The notes under the pieces are model-generated. The model ran no database searches and was not told where the DNA came from. It saw only the letters and a program-made list of their open reading frames with translations. Both the position numbers and the translations under genes were made by a program. Positions 44,631-53,073 of a DNA stretch of 64,000 nucleotides are shown piece by piece (position 1 is the stretch's first letter; the number at the start of each line of letters is the position of its first letter). Origin of the DNA: CAYSCZ01 sp964429655 (GTDB taxonomy: Bacteria; Bacteroidota; Bacteroidia; Cytophagales; Cyclobacteriaceae); the NCBI GenBank assembly GCA_964429655.1, contig CAYSCZ010000011.1:1-64000 (forward strand). The letters run 5' to 3'.

Positions 44631-45362
44631 ATGAAAAAGTTATTCGCAATTTTATTTTTCATAGGCATGCTTGCCTTTACTTCAACAGAATCTTATGCTC
44701 AGGATGAAGCTGCAATGGAAACAGAGCAGTCTTTTCATCAGTCTATTAAAGAACAATTTATAGCAGGAGACTACAGATTCATGGGTATAGTTTTGCTATG
44801 CCTTATTTTAGGTTTGGCGATTTCCATAGAGAGAATCATCACCTTAAACCTATCGACTACCAATACCAAGAAATTGTTAACAAAAATTGAAGATGCCCTC
44901 AATTCCGGAGGCGTTGAAGCGGCAAAAGACATCTGTAGAAATACAAGGGGTCCCGTAGCATCTATTTTTATGCAGGGATTAATGAGAATGACTGAAGGGA
45001 TAGAAATGGTTGAAAAATCAATCATATCATATGGCTCAGTTGAGATGGGTAAGTTGGAAAGGGGTATGGTATGGATATCATTGTTTATCTCGCTGGCTCC
45101 TATGCTCGGTTTCATGGGTACTGTAATTGGAATGATCGGAGCATTTGATGCCATAGCAGAAGCAGGTGATGTTTCTCCGGCTTTGGTTGCTGGTGGTATT
45201 AAAATCGCACTTTTAACTACTGTAGGTGGTTTGATCGTTGCTGTTATTCTTCAATTATTCTATAATTATTTAATCTCAAAGATTGACTCTCTGGTTAACA
45301 CAATGGAGGATGCGTCAATTACTTTGGTTGATATTCTAGTTAAGCACTCGCCATCTAAATAA
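44631..45362 (+). CDS. exbB: MotA/TolQ/ExbB proton channel protein
   Basis: This 243-residue inner-membrane protein drives outer-membrane transport with ExbD and TonB. The signal-like N-terminus ends in ESYAQ. Three transmembrane helices follow, the last two in the conserved MVWISLFISLAPMLGFMGTVIGMIGAF and GGIKIALLTTVGGLIVAVILQLFYNYL segments. A small membrane protein and two ExbD-type genes follow on the same strand. No TonB gene is in the window. Confidence 0.9.
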   Translation: MKKLFAILFFIGMLAFTSTESYAQDEAAMETEQSFHQSIKEQFIAGDYRFMGIVLLCLILGLAISIERIITLNLSTTNTKKLLTKIEDALNSGGVEAAKDICRNTRGPVASIFMQGLMRMTEGIEMVEKSIISYGSVEMGKLERGMVWISLFISLAPMLGFMGTVIGMIGAFDAIAEAGDVSPALVAGGIKIALLTTVGGLIVAVILQLFYNYLISKIDSLVNTMEDASITLVDILVKHSPSK

Positions 45363-45370
45363 TAATTGGT

Positions 45371-45694
45371 ATGGATTTTATTGATATAGCTTTATATGCA
45401 GGGTATGCATTAGTATTAATTTGCGCATTTTTCGCTATTGTTTTACCACTAATAAATGCCATTGGTGATCCAAAAACCCTAATAAAATCAGGAATTGGAT
45501 TACTTTTCATTGTTGTGGTATTTATAATTGGATATTCAATAGCAAGTGGTGATATTACTTCAGACTATCAAAAATATGGAGTGGATGCAGGGTCATCAAA
45601 ACTTGTTGGTGGGGGAATTATTACCATGTATTTGTTGGTTTTAATAGCAGTAGTAGGTATTGTCTATACGGAATTATCTAAATTATTTCAATAA
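45371..45694 (+). CDS. Small integral membrane protein of the ExbB/ExbD operon
   Basis: This 107-residue protein has three predicted transmembrane helices (YALVLICAFFAIVLPL, GLLFIVVVFIIGYSIA, GGGIITMYLLVLIAVVGIVY) and a short loop with the QKYGVDAGSSK segment. It starts eight bases after exbB and its stop overlaps the exbD start by one base. I know no function for it; a subunit or assembly factor of the proton channel is inferred from position. Confidence 0.75.
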   Translation: MDFIDIALYAGYALVLICAFFAIVLPLINAIGDPKTLIKSGIGLLFIVVVFIIGYSIASGDITSDYQKYGVDAGSSKLVGGGIITMYLLVLIAVVGIVYTELSKLFQ

Positions 45695-46335
45695 TGGCAC
45701 GAAGCAAAAACCGAACTTCAACTGAAGTGAATGCAGGTTCAATGGCTGATATTGCTTTCCTATTGTTAATTTTTTTCCTGGTCACAACCACAATAGCTAA
45801 TGATAAAGGTATTACAATGTTGTTACCTCCAAAACCTGATCCTAACCAACCTCCACCGGAAGTAACAAAGAATGATAGGAATATCTTTAAGATATTAGCC
45901 AACTCCCAGGATAAATTACTTGTGGAAGATGAGCCATTAACTGATGTAGAAGAGCTGAAAGATATGATAAAGAAATTTGTCCTGAACTTTGGTAACCCTG
46001 GCGAGGAAGGCGTTGAAATATTTAATAGCTTCCCCGCTTCCATGAAATCATATGTGAATGCGAATGGACGAGATTCGGAAAGTTCAGACGATCCAACAGA
46101 AGCCATTGTTTCATTTAAGGCTGCCAGAGGCACAAGTTATGATTTATACATAAGTGTCTTAGACGAAATTAATGCCGCTTATAATGAACTATACGGAGAA
46201 AGAGTAGGCATATCAGCGGATGAATTTCTGATGCTTGATAAAGATGATCCGACTCAAAAAGATATGTATGAAAAAGCTCGACAGGGTATTCCAAGAGCGA
46301 TTTCTATTGCAGAACCAGACAAAATAAGAAGTTAA
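45694..46335 (+). CDS. exbD: ExbD/TolR-family biopolymer transport protein (first copy)
   Basis: This 213-residue single-pass protein has the family motif around its one helix: TEVNAGSMADIAFLLLIFFLVTTTI, in which the Asp is the proton-carrying residue. The periplasmic domain (about 50-213) is longer than in proteobacterial ExbD and contains an insert with EGVEIFNSFPASMKSYVNANG. It works with the ExbB upstream. Confidence 0.88.
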   Translation: MARSKNRTSTEVNAGSMADIAFLLLIFFLVTTTIANDKGITMLLPPKPDPNQPPPEVTKNDRNIFKILANSQDKLLVEDEPLTDVEELKDMIKKFVLNFGNPGEEGVEIFNSFPASMKSYVNANGRDSESSDDPTEAIVSFKAARGTSYDLYISVLDEINAAYNELYGERVGISADEFLMLDKDDPTQKDMYEKARQGIPRAISIAEPDKIRS

Positions 46336-46337
46336 TC

Positions 46338-46802
46338 ATGTCTAAATTCGGAAAAAAATCTAATACCTCGCAGGACATACCAACGGCTGCATTACCTGAT
46401 ATCATTTTCATGCTTTTGTTTTTTTTTATGGTGACAACCGTACTAAGGGAAACCAATATAATGGTTAAGCAAAAACTACCAAAAGCAACCCAGCTAACTA
46501 AAATTGAACGAAAATCATTAGTTAGTCAGATTTATATTGGTGAGCCAAAACAAAAAGATCTGTATGGTACTGAGCCTAAAATTCAAACCAACGATGTTTT
46601 TGTTAATGTGGATGATATCGTTCTATTTGTGAATAAAGAGAAAGATAAGTTGAGTGAGGTGGAAAGAGATCAAATAACTATGGCACTGAAAGTTGATGTT
46701 GATGTTGACATGGGCATTGTTTCTGATGTACAGCAGGAATTGAGGGAAGCAAATGCCAGAAAGGTATTGTACAGTTCATTAAAAGGACTGGAGGATCGGT
46801 AA
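46338..46802 (+). CDS. exbD: ExbD/TolR-family biopolymer transport protein (second copy)
   Basis: This 154-residue protein has the single helix ALPDIIFMLLFFFMVTTVLRE, retaining the key Asp, and a periplasmic tail ending QQELREANARKVLYSSLKGLEDR. It is two bases after the first ExbD gene. Paired ExbD proteins are common in Bacteroidetes; the two may form a heterodimer in the ExbB pentamer. A terminator follows. Confidence 0.88.
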   Translation: MSKFGKKSNTSQDIPTAALPDIIFMLLFFFMVTTVLRETNIMVKQKLPKATQLTKIERKSLVSQIYIGEPKQKDLYGTEPKIQTNDVFVNVDDIVLFVNKEKDKLSEVERDQITMALKVDVDVDMGIVSDVQQELREANARKVLYSSLKGLEDR

Positions 46803-46825
46803 TATTAATTTAATATTTATTATTT

Positions 46826-46855
46826 AAGCCCTAGCTATTTGGTTAGGGCTTTTTT
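46826..46855 (+). terminator. Terminator of the exbB-exbD operon
   Basis: AAGCCCTA and TAGGGCTT form an eight-base-pair stem with a ten-base loop, followed by a T-run, 24 bases after the last exbD stop. Confidence 0.9.
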
Positions 46856-46860
46856 GTTTT

Positions 46861-47265
46861 ATGAAAAAAAAAAGATCGCATGTTTTTGATCCTTTTAGAA
46901 GAAAAAAAATCGCTTTAACACCTGAAGAGCTTGTAAGACAAAAATTTGCTGAGTATCTGATTAATGAGCTTGGATATCCTAAATCTCATATTTCAACTGA
47001 AAAATCAATAAACACCTTCAGTACAGATTTGAAAAAAAGATATGATATTTTGGTTTATGGAAAAAATTTCCAGCCGGATATTCTAATCGAATGTAAATCC
47101 TTTAAAGAAGAATTGAAGCAGTCAGCATTGGAACAAATTATTTCCTACAATTATCTTATTAAAGCCAGAATTATAGTAATAACCAACGGTATCAAAACCC
47201 TGGCATATGAAACATCAAAAAATAAATTAATTAAGCGGTTGAATTACCTACCGAAATACTCCTGA
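46861..47265 (+). CDS. Stand-alone HsdR_N-type nuclease domain protein
   Basis: This 134-residue protein matches only the N-terminal nuclease domain of type I restriction R subunits. PD-(D/E)XK-type motifs are KRYDILVYGKNFQPDILIECKS, with Asp and the E-x-K pair, and a QIISYNYLIKARIIVITNG segment follows. There is no helicase, HsdM or HsdS gene, so it is not a restriction system. Similar small proteins are widespread in Bacteroidetes with unknown role. It starts right after a terminator. Confidence 0.82.
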   Translation: MKKKRSHVFDPFRRKKIALTPEELVRQKFAEYLINELGYPKSHISTEKSINTFSTDLKKRYDILVYGKNFQPDILIECKSFKEELKQSALEQIISYNYLIKARIIVITNGIKTLAYETSKNKLIKRLNYLPKYS

Positions 47266-47268
47266 ATG

Positions 47269-48381
47269 CTATAATAAAACCTCATCTGCCGGAGTGTAAG
47301 GCAAATCAAATGCTTCTGCTACATTTTTATAAACAACCTTACCATTGACGATATTTAAGCCGGTTTTTAATCCACAATTATTCAAACATGATTCTTTCCA
47401 TCCTTTATTCGCCAGCTCAACAACGTAAGGTAAGGTTGCATTGGTCAGGGCCATTGTTGAAGTATATGGTACTGCGCCGGGCATATTTGCCACACAATAA
47501 TGGATGACATCATGAATAATATAAATTGGTTCATTATGGGTGGTTGGATGACTGGTTTCAAAGCATCCACCCTGATCAACTGCTACATCAACCAGAACAG
47601 TTCCCGGTTGCATACTTTTTAGCATGTCTTTGGTTATCAGTTTTGGAGCTTTTGCACCAGGAATTAAAACAGCACCAATGATCAGATCATGATCTTTTAT
47701 TAATTCACGTATATTATATTCATTTGAAAATAATGTTTTAACATTTGCAGGCATCACGTCATCAAGATATCTTAACCGTTCTAGGCTCCTGTCAAGAATC
47801 GTAATATCAGCTCCTAACCCCGCAGCCATTTTTGCAGCTTCGGTACCGACCACACCTCCTCCAATAATCATTACTTTGGATGGCTTCACTCCGGGCACAC
47901 CACCAAGCAATATCCCTCTGCCCTTGTATGGTTTCTCAAGGTATTTAGCCCCTTCCTGAACGGACATTCTTCCTGCAACCTCTGACATAGGTACCAGTAA
48001 AGGCAAAGAGTTATTTTTTTCAACTGTCTCATAAGCTAAGCATACAGCTTCACTTTTTATCATGGCCTGAGTAAGTGGCTCATATGAGGCAAAATGAAAA
48101 TAGGTAAATACCAGCTGATCTTTTTGGATCAATGAATACTCCTCTTCAATAGGTTCTTTAACCTTCACAATCATTTCGGCGACTTCATAAACAGATTTTA
48201 TATCTGGTAAAACTTTTGCACCTGCTGATTCATATTCATGATTTTTTAACTCGCTTCCATGTCCCGCATTAGATTGAATAAATACTTCGTGGCCAAATCT
48301 GGTTAACTCTTTTACACCGCCTGGTGTTACTGCCACTCTATTTTCATTGTTCTTTATTTCAGTAGGTATTCCAATTTTCAT
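47269..48381 (-). CDS. ald: Alanine dehydrogenase
   Basis: This 370-residue NAD-dependent enzyme interconverts alanine and pyruvate plus ammonia. It has the start MKIGIPTEIKNNENRVAVTPGGV and catalytic-region MIVKVKEP. The Rossmann motif is MIIGGGVVGTEAAKMAAGLGADIT, and VDVAVDQGGCFETSHPTTH is diagnostic. Convergent with the HsdR_N-like gene, three bases apart. It may link asparagine/alanine nitrogen to pyruvate. Confidence 0.95.
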   Translation of the reverse strand: MKIGIPTEIKNNENRVAVTPGGVKELTRFGHEVFIQSNAGHGSELKNHEYESAGAKVLPDIKSVYEVAEMIVKVKEPIEEEYSLIQKDQLVFTYFHFASYEPLTQAMIKSEAVCLAYETVEKNNSLPLLVPMSEVAGRMSVQEGAKYLEKPYKGRGILLGGVPGVKPSKVMIIGGGVVGTEAAKMAAGLGADITILDRSLERLRYLDDVMPANVKTLFSNEYNIRELIKDHDLIIGAVLIPGAKAPKLITKDMLKSMQPGTVLVDVAVDQGGCFETSHPTTHNEPIYIIHDVIHYCVANMPGAVPYTSTMALTNATLPYVVELANKGWKESCLNNCGLKTGLNIVNGKVVYKNVAEAFDLPYTPADEVLL

Positions 48382-48515
48382 ATTAATATTTTATGTTGAA
48401 ATGCGTTATATTGAATATTTATGTGGTTATTTCTATAAAAGAAGAATATTATACTAATTAATACCTTCAATAGCATAAAACTACAAATTATATTTTAATT
48501 GTCCATGTAATTTTA

Positions 48516-48523
48516 TATATTTG
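48516..48523 (+). promoter_or_regulatory. Possible -7 box (TATATTTG) for the E1 gene
   Basis: TATATTTG matches TAnnTTTG and is 30 bases before the E1 start. The only TTG upstream is 14 bases away, shorter than usual, so the assignment is weak. Confidence 0.35.
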
Positions 48524-48553
48524 GTTTAAGCCCTTTTTTTAAAAATTGTAATT

Positions 48554-50968
48554 ATGTTGGAAGTCGAAGAAATCACCAAAGATTTGATATTATCCTCCAA
48601 AGAAATAATAAGTGATTATGAGATAGCTATAAAAAGTAGAGAAGCGAGTGTTATTGGGAGAAAAGAAGTATTTATGGGCAAAGCCAAATTCGGTATTTTT
48701 GGTGATGGCAAGGAGCTCCCACAAATAGCACTTTCAAAAGTATTTAAAAACGGAGACTTTAGGTCAGGTTATTATAGAGATCAAACCCTCCTTCTTGCTA
48801 TTGATCAGTTCTCAATAAAACAGTTTTTCTCTCAATTATATGCACATTCTGATGTATATGCAGATCCTAGTTCCGCAGGTAGAATGATGAATTGTCATTT
48901 CGGTAATCGATTATTAGATGAAAACGGCCATTGGGTAAGTCAATTAGCAACTAAAAATTCAACATCAGATATTTCCCCAACGGCAGGTCAGATACCAAGA
49001 ATTATTGGTCTTGCTTATGCTTCAAAATTATATAGAAACAATCCTGACCTCATTAATAATGAATTGTTTTCCGATAACGGAAATGAAATAGTGTTTGGTA
49101 CGATTGGTAACGCTTCTACATCAGAAGGTCATTTTTTTGAAGCCATTAATGCCATAAGCGTGATGCAATTACCTGTCGTGATGTCTGTCTGGGATGATGA
49201 TTATGGAATATCCGTTCCTAAAGAATACCATACGGCAAAATTTAGCATATCAAAGGCACTGAAAGGTATGGAAGGTACACCGGAGGAGCATGGAATCAAA
49301 ATACTTGAGGTAAAAGGATGGGATTATGAAGCTTTGATCAATACATACAAAGAAGCTGAACAATTAACTCGTAGCACACATCAGCCTGTACTTGTGCATG
49401 TAGTTGAATTAACGCAACCACAAGGTCACTCAACATCAGGGTCTCATGAACGATATAAAAGTAAGGAAAGACTAGAATGGGAAAAAGCATATGATTGCAT
49501 CCTTAAGTTTAGAGAATGGATATTAGATCATGAACTGGTAAGTCCTACCGAACTTGATACGTTGGAGAAAAAGTGGAAGAAAGAAGTTAAAGATGATAAA
49601 AATAAAGCTTGGAATAACTTTATATCTGAGATTAAAACTGATCTTAAGGAAGCCGTTGAATTGATTGATAAAGTAGCAGTAAATAATCAGTTTCAGAAAA
49701 AAATTTACTCCATAAAAAAGGAACTTCTGGATAATCTAAATCCATTAAAATCAGAGGTAATAAAAACTGTCAAAAAAATTCTTAGATACACCCGCGGAAA
49801 TCCAACCAATGAAGTTGAGCAATTAAAAAACTGGTTGTCCAATAAACTATCGAAATATAGCGATCAGTACAGTTCCCATTTATACAGTGAGTCCAATAGA
49901 TCAGTTTTGAAAATAAAAAGCGAAGCTGCTGTCTATTCAGACGTAAGTAAAACAGTGGATGGACGAGAGGTGCTGCAACAAGCTTTTGATAATATTTTAT
50001 CAAATAATCCGGAAGTATTTGCCATAGGAGAAGATGTGGGTAAAATTGGTGATGTAAATCAAGGTTTTGCTGGATTACAAGATAAATACGGAGCACTGAG
50101 AGTCACAGACACTTCGATAAGGGAAACAACAATTGTAGGCCAGGGTGTTGGTGCTGCCATTCGTGGGCTTAGGCCTATTGTTGAAATTCAATACCTTGAT
50201 TATCTGTTATACGCACTTGAAACGCTATCAGACGATTTAGCATGTCTCCACTACAGAACAAAAGGTGGTCAAAAAGCGCCGGTGATTATCAGGACACGAG
50301 GCCATCGTTTAGAGGGCGTTTGGCACTCCGGATCACCTATTGGAATGATATTAAATAGCTTAAGAGGCATTTGTGTGCTTTCTCCTAGAAACATGACCCA
50401 AGCTGCTGGTTTTTACAATACGATACTGGCATCCGATGATTCTGCATTGATAATCGAATCACTTAACGGATATCGTTTGAAAGAGAGGATTCCTGACAAT
50501 CTTGCGTCGTTTAAAGTTCCTGTTGGAATGCCTGAGGTTTTGAGAAGGGGGCAAGATATTACCATAGTCACTTATGGGTCAATGTGTAGGATAGTTATGG
50601 AGGCAGCAAGGCAGCTTGCTGAATTTGATATTTCATGTGAAGTTATTGATGCTCAAACGATACTACCATTTGATGTAAAACATTCTATTATAAATTCTTT
50701 GGGAAAAACTAATAAATTGGTTGTTGCTGATGAAGATGTGCCAGGAGGAGCGTCAGCTTTCATTCTTCAAAAAATTTTAGAAGAACAAGAAGGATATAAA
50801 TACCTGGATGCTCAACCAATAACCATTACAGGTGAAGAACACAGACCTGCTTATGGTTCTGATGGCGATTACTTTTCAAAACCAAATGTGGAAATAGTCT
50901 TCGAGAAAATATATGATATAATGCATGCGTATGATCCAAAAAAACACCCTATTTATATCAATTCCTGA
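48554..50968 (+). CDS. Fused E1 alpha/beta 2-oxoacid dehydrogenase (branched-chain type)
   Basis: This 804-residue thiamine-diphosphate enzyme joins E1 alpha (about 1-330) and E1 beta (about 475-804). The alpha half has GTIGNASTSEGHFFEAINAI and VWDDDYGISVP in the cofactor region. The beta half has FAIGEDVGKIGDVNQGFAGLQ, RVTDTSIRETTIVGQGVGAAI, and IVEIQYLDYLLYALETL. A charged 140-residue linker joins the halves. Sequence is closest in style to 2-oxoisovalerate dehydrogenase. E2 and E3 are not adjacent. It overlaps the convergent lipoprotein gene by 11 bases. Confidence 0.88.
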   Translation: MLEVEEITKDLILSSKEIISDYEIAIKSREASVIGRKEVFMGKAKFGIFGDGKELPQIALSKVFKNGDFRSGYYRDQTLLLAIDQFSIKQFFSQLYAHSDVYADPSSAGRMMNCHFGNRLLDENGHWVSQLATKNSTSDISPTAGQIPRIIGLAYASKLYRNNPDLINNELFSDNGNEIVFGTIGNASTSEGHFFEAINAISVMQLPVVMSVWDDDYGISVPKEYHTAKFSISKALKGMEGTPEEHGIKILEVKGWDYEALINTYKEAEQLTRSTHQPVLVHVVELTQPQGHSTSGSHERYKSKERLEWEKAYDCILKFREWILDHELVSPTELDTLEKKWKKEVKDDKNKAWNNFISEIKTDLKEAVELIDKVAVNNQFQKKIYSIKKELLDNLNPLKSEVIKTVKKILRYTRGNPTNEVEQLKNWLSNKLSKYSDQYSSHLYSESNRSVLKIKSEAAVYSDVSKTVDGREVLQQAFDNILSNNPEVFAIGEDVGKIGDVNQGFAGLQDKYGALRVTDTSIRETTIVGQGVGAAIRGLRPIVEIQYLDYLLYALETLSDDLACLHYRTKGGQKAPVIIRTRGHRLEGVWHSGSPIGMILNSLRGICVLSPRNMTQAAGFYNTILASDDSALIIESLNGYRLKERIPDNLASFKVPVGMPEVLRRGQDITIVTYGSMCRIVMEAARQLAEFDISCEVIDAQTILPFDVKHSIINSLGKTNKLVVADEDVPGGASAFILQKILEEQEGYKYLDAQPITITGEEHRPAYGSDGDYFSKPNVEIVFEKIYDIMHAYDPKKHPIYINS

Positions 50969-51824
50969 TTTGGCTTAGCGTAACTGCGTCCGATACGATC
51001 TCATTACTATTATTTAATGCTCTGTCTTGTATCTGAACCCTGATTCTGAAAGTATCTTCTCTTAAGGCACTAACAAAACCACGTGATAGCATATTATATC
51101 GGATGGTTCCTGAGAGTGCACTGCCAACATTATCATCATCAAAGATCGGAAACCTACCATCAAATGAAGGCCCACAACCACCGATTCTAAAATCCAATTC
51201 TTCAAATATATCCCCGGTTTTCACTTCAAAAGTCACCTGGATGTTATTAAAATTGGGATTTTCCTGAATATAAAAAGTGTCTGCAACAACATAATAATTC
51301 CTTTGTTCTCCACCTGGTATTATAATATTCAGGGTGTCAGCAATATTATGCCGAGAATCAACCTTACGCAAATCATCAATTAAAATCGAATCCACCCTGT
51401 AGTTTATACAAGTGAAATTCGGGGGCCTATTGTCAACATCAGAAAATGGTCTTTGAACCGGGTTGGTCGGGATCGATGTAAATGGCCCAACCGTTTGACC
51501 TGTTCCCGTGTTTATAAAAAATAAATCCCCTTCAGGTTCTGAAAGAATAAATGGTGGACTAAATTCATCGTTAAAAGTTACCAGCTTATTATCGCTATCT
51601 ACGATATAATTGGCTTCATGATATGGTGGGTCTGTTTCATCCCCTAGCAATCCAAGGTCTCCATCACCATCTTCAAAATCGAATGCCAGTGTTAAAGTAT
51701 CTGCACCATTATCAAGTTCACTAAACGATAAACTTTGAAAAGATATACTTGGAATTAACGGAAATTCATCCGGAGAATAACAACTAACCAATAATATAAA
51801 CAGTAAATAACAGAACTTTCTCAT
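50958..51824 (-). CDS. Hypothetical lipoprotein
   Basis: This 288-residue exported protein has signal MRKFCYLLFILLVSC and the acylation site at Cys15. The mature domain has FDFEDGDGDLGLLGDETDPPY, an Asp-rich loop that resembles calcium-binding turns. Strand-rich segments and a C-terminal Ig-like region (FVSALREDTFRIRVQIQDRALNNSNEI) follow. Similar lipoproteins are common in Bacteroidetes, but no function is known. Confidence 0.75.
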   Translation of the reverse strand: MRKFCYLLFILLVSCYSPDEFPLIPSISFQSLSFSELDNGADTLTLAFDFEDGDGDLGLLGDETDPPYHEANYIVDSDNKLVTFNDEFSPPFILSEPEGDLFFINTGTGQTVGPFTSIPTNPVQRPFSDVDNRPPNFTCINYRVDSILIDDLRKVDSRHNIADTLNIIIPGGEQRNYYVVADTFYIQENPNFNNIQVTFEVKTGDIFEELDFRIGGCGPSFDGRFPIFDDDNVGSALSGTIRYNMLSRGFVSALREDTFRIRVQIQDRALNNSNEIVSDAVTLSQIRN

Positions 51825-51892
51825 TAAAAAAACTTTCTCCTTTACAACGTAAATATTAGATATAAAATTTACTTTTTTAAATATTACTCAAC

Positions 51893-52873
51893 ATGGTAAG
51901 CAAAGGTTTTAAAGAAATACAGGAAAGCAAATTAGATGATTCTTTTAATGATAGAGCTATGGAGCTTTTTTATAAACAAGCCGAGGAGAACCAGATTTAT
52001 CATCATTACATACAATCACTTGGTATAGATGTCCATAAGATAGATTCAATAGAACAAATCCCATGCCTACCCATCGAGTTTTTTAAATATCATATTATTA
52101 AAACGGGAGAATGGAATACCGACTACATTTTTAAAAGCAGTGGAACGTTAGGCACCAGAAGCAATCACCATATAAAAAATTTACAAAAATACCTTGCTAA
52201 TACTGTATCAATATTTAATTCATTTTATGGAACGCTATCAGATTATGTGATATTGGGATTGTTACCTTCATATAGCGGGCAGGGACAATCCAGTTTAGTT
52301 TCAATGGTTAACCACTTTATCGGGATTTCCAACCATGATTTATCAGGATTTTACGATAATGATTATGATAACTTAAAAGAAATAATCCCTCAAAAAATAA
52401 CCGGGAGAAAAAAAATATTATTTGGTGTAAGCTTTGCACTGCTTGATTTAGGAGAATTGATAACCCAACATGATCCCGATCTGATACTTATCGAAACAGG
52501 TGGTATGAAAGGAAAAAGAGAGGAGGTAACCAGAGACGAACTCCATCATTTATTACAATCAAAATATCATGTGAACCAAGTACATTCCGAATACGGGATG
52601 GCTGAACTTCAATCGCAAGCTTATGCCATTAAAAACGGCATCTTTAAAACACCAAAAACCATGAAAGTGCTTACCAGAAATGTGAATGATCCTTTTGAGA
52701 TACTTGAGGAACAAAAGCAGGGTGGAGTCAACATTATTGACTTGGCCAATGAGGCTACATGTGCATTTATAGAGACTAAAGACCTGGGCATCAAAAAATC
52801 TGACAATACCTTTGAAATTGTTGGAAGATTTGACAATTCAGAAATAAGAGGATGTAACTTGATGTATGAATAA
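51893..52873 (+). CDS. LuxE/PaaK-family acyl-activating protein
   Basis: This 326-residue member of the acyl-protein synthetase (LuxE) branch of the adenylating superfamily has the P-loop-like FKSSGTLGTRSNHH and VHSEYGMAELQSQAYA, where EYGMAE corresponds to the adenylate-binding E-x-G motif. It should activate an acyl group as an adenylate and transfer it to a thiol. No luxC, luxD or luciferase genes occur nearby, so this is not bioluminescence. Acceptor unknown; possibly a sugar-polymer or peptide acylation step. Confidence 0.82.
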   Translation: MVSKGFKEIQESKLDDSFNDRAMELFYKQAEENQIYHHYIQSLGIDVHKIDSIEQIPCLPIEFFKYHIIKTGEWNTDYIFKSSGTLGTRSNHHIKNLQKYLANTVSIFNSFYGTLSDYVILGLLPSYSGQGQSSLVSMVNHFIGISNHDLSGFYDNDYDNLKEIIPQKITGRKKILFGVSFALLDLGELITQHDPDLILIETGGMKGKREEVTRDELHHLLQSKYHVNQVHSEYGMAELQSQAYAIKNGIFKTPKTMKVLTRNVNDPFEILEEQKQGGVNIIDLANEATCAFIETKDLGIKKSDNTFEIVGRFDNSEIRGCNLMYE

Positions 52874-52878
52874 ATGAA

Positions 52879-52911
52879 TTGTATAAAATAAATTATTTTT
52901 ATTTAGGTTTG
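52879..52911 (+). promoter_or_regulatory. Promoter candidate for the small lipoprotein
   Basis: TTG (52879-52881) and TAGGTTTG (52904-52911) are 22 bases apart. Transcription would start about 24 bases before the ATG at 52942, which supports that start over the longer frame. Confidence 0.45.
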
Positions 52912-52941
52912 TATAGTAAGATAATTAAATTTAATGGTGTT

Positions 52942-53073
52942 ATGAAAATCAAATTTATATCTCTAATCTTCGCCTTAGCCCTATTTGCTGGTGCCTGTTC
53001 CCAAAGAACTTGTGCTACGTATGCCGCCATTGACAATCCCGATGCTCGGGTAGAAGAGGATATAGAGGGTTAG
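52942..53073 (+). CDS. Very small lipoprotein
   Basis: This 43-residue secreted peptide has signal MKIKFISLIFALALFAGAC; lipidation at Cys19 leaves a 25-residue mature tail (SQRTCATYAAIDNPDARVEE and four more residues) with one further Cys. I chose ATG 52942 over a TTG at 52879 because the signal peptide begins here and a promoter candidate ends just upstream. It overlaps the end of the convergent response-regulator gene by four bases. Similar tiny lipoproteins exist in Bacteroidetes; function unknown. Confidence 0.7.
   Translation: MKIKFISLIFALALFAGACSQRTCATYAAIDNPDARVEEDIEG

Noticed and set aside
46861..47265. Part of a type I restriction-modification system
   Set aside because: No helicase, methyltransferase or specificity gene is present, and neighbours are an ExbD operon and alanine dehydrogenase.
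51893..52873. Bioluminescence (lux) operon
   Set aside because: Only a LuxE-like gene is present; luxA, luxB, luxC and luxD are absent.
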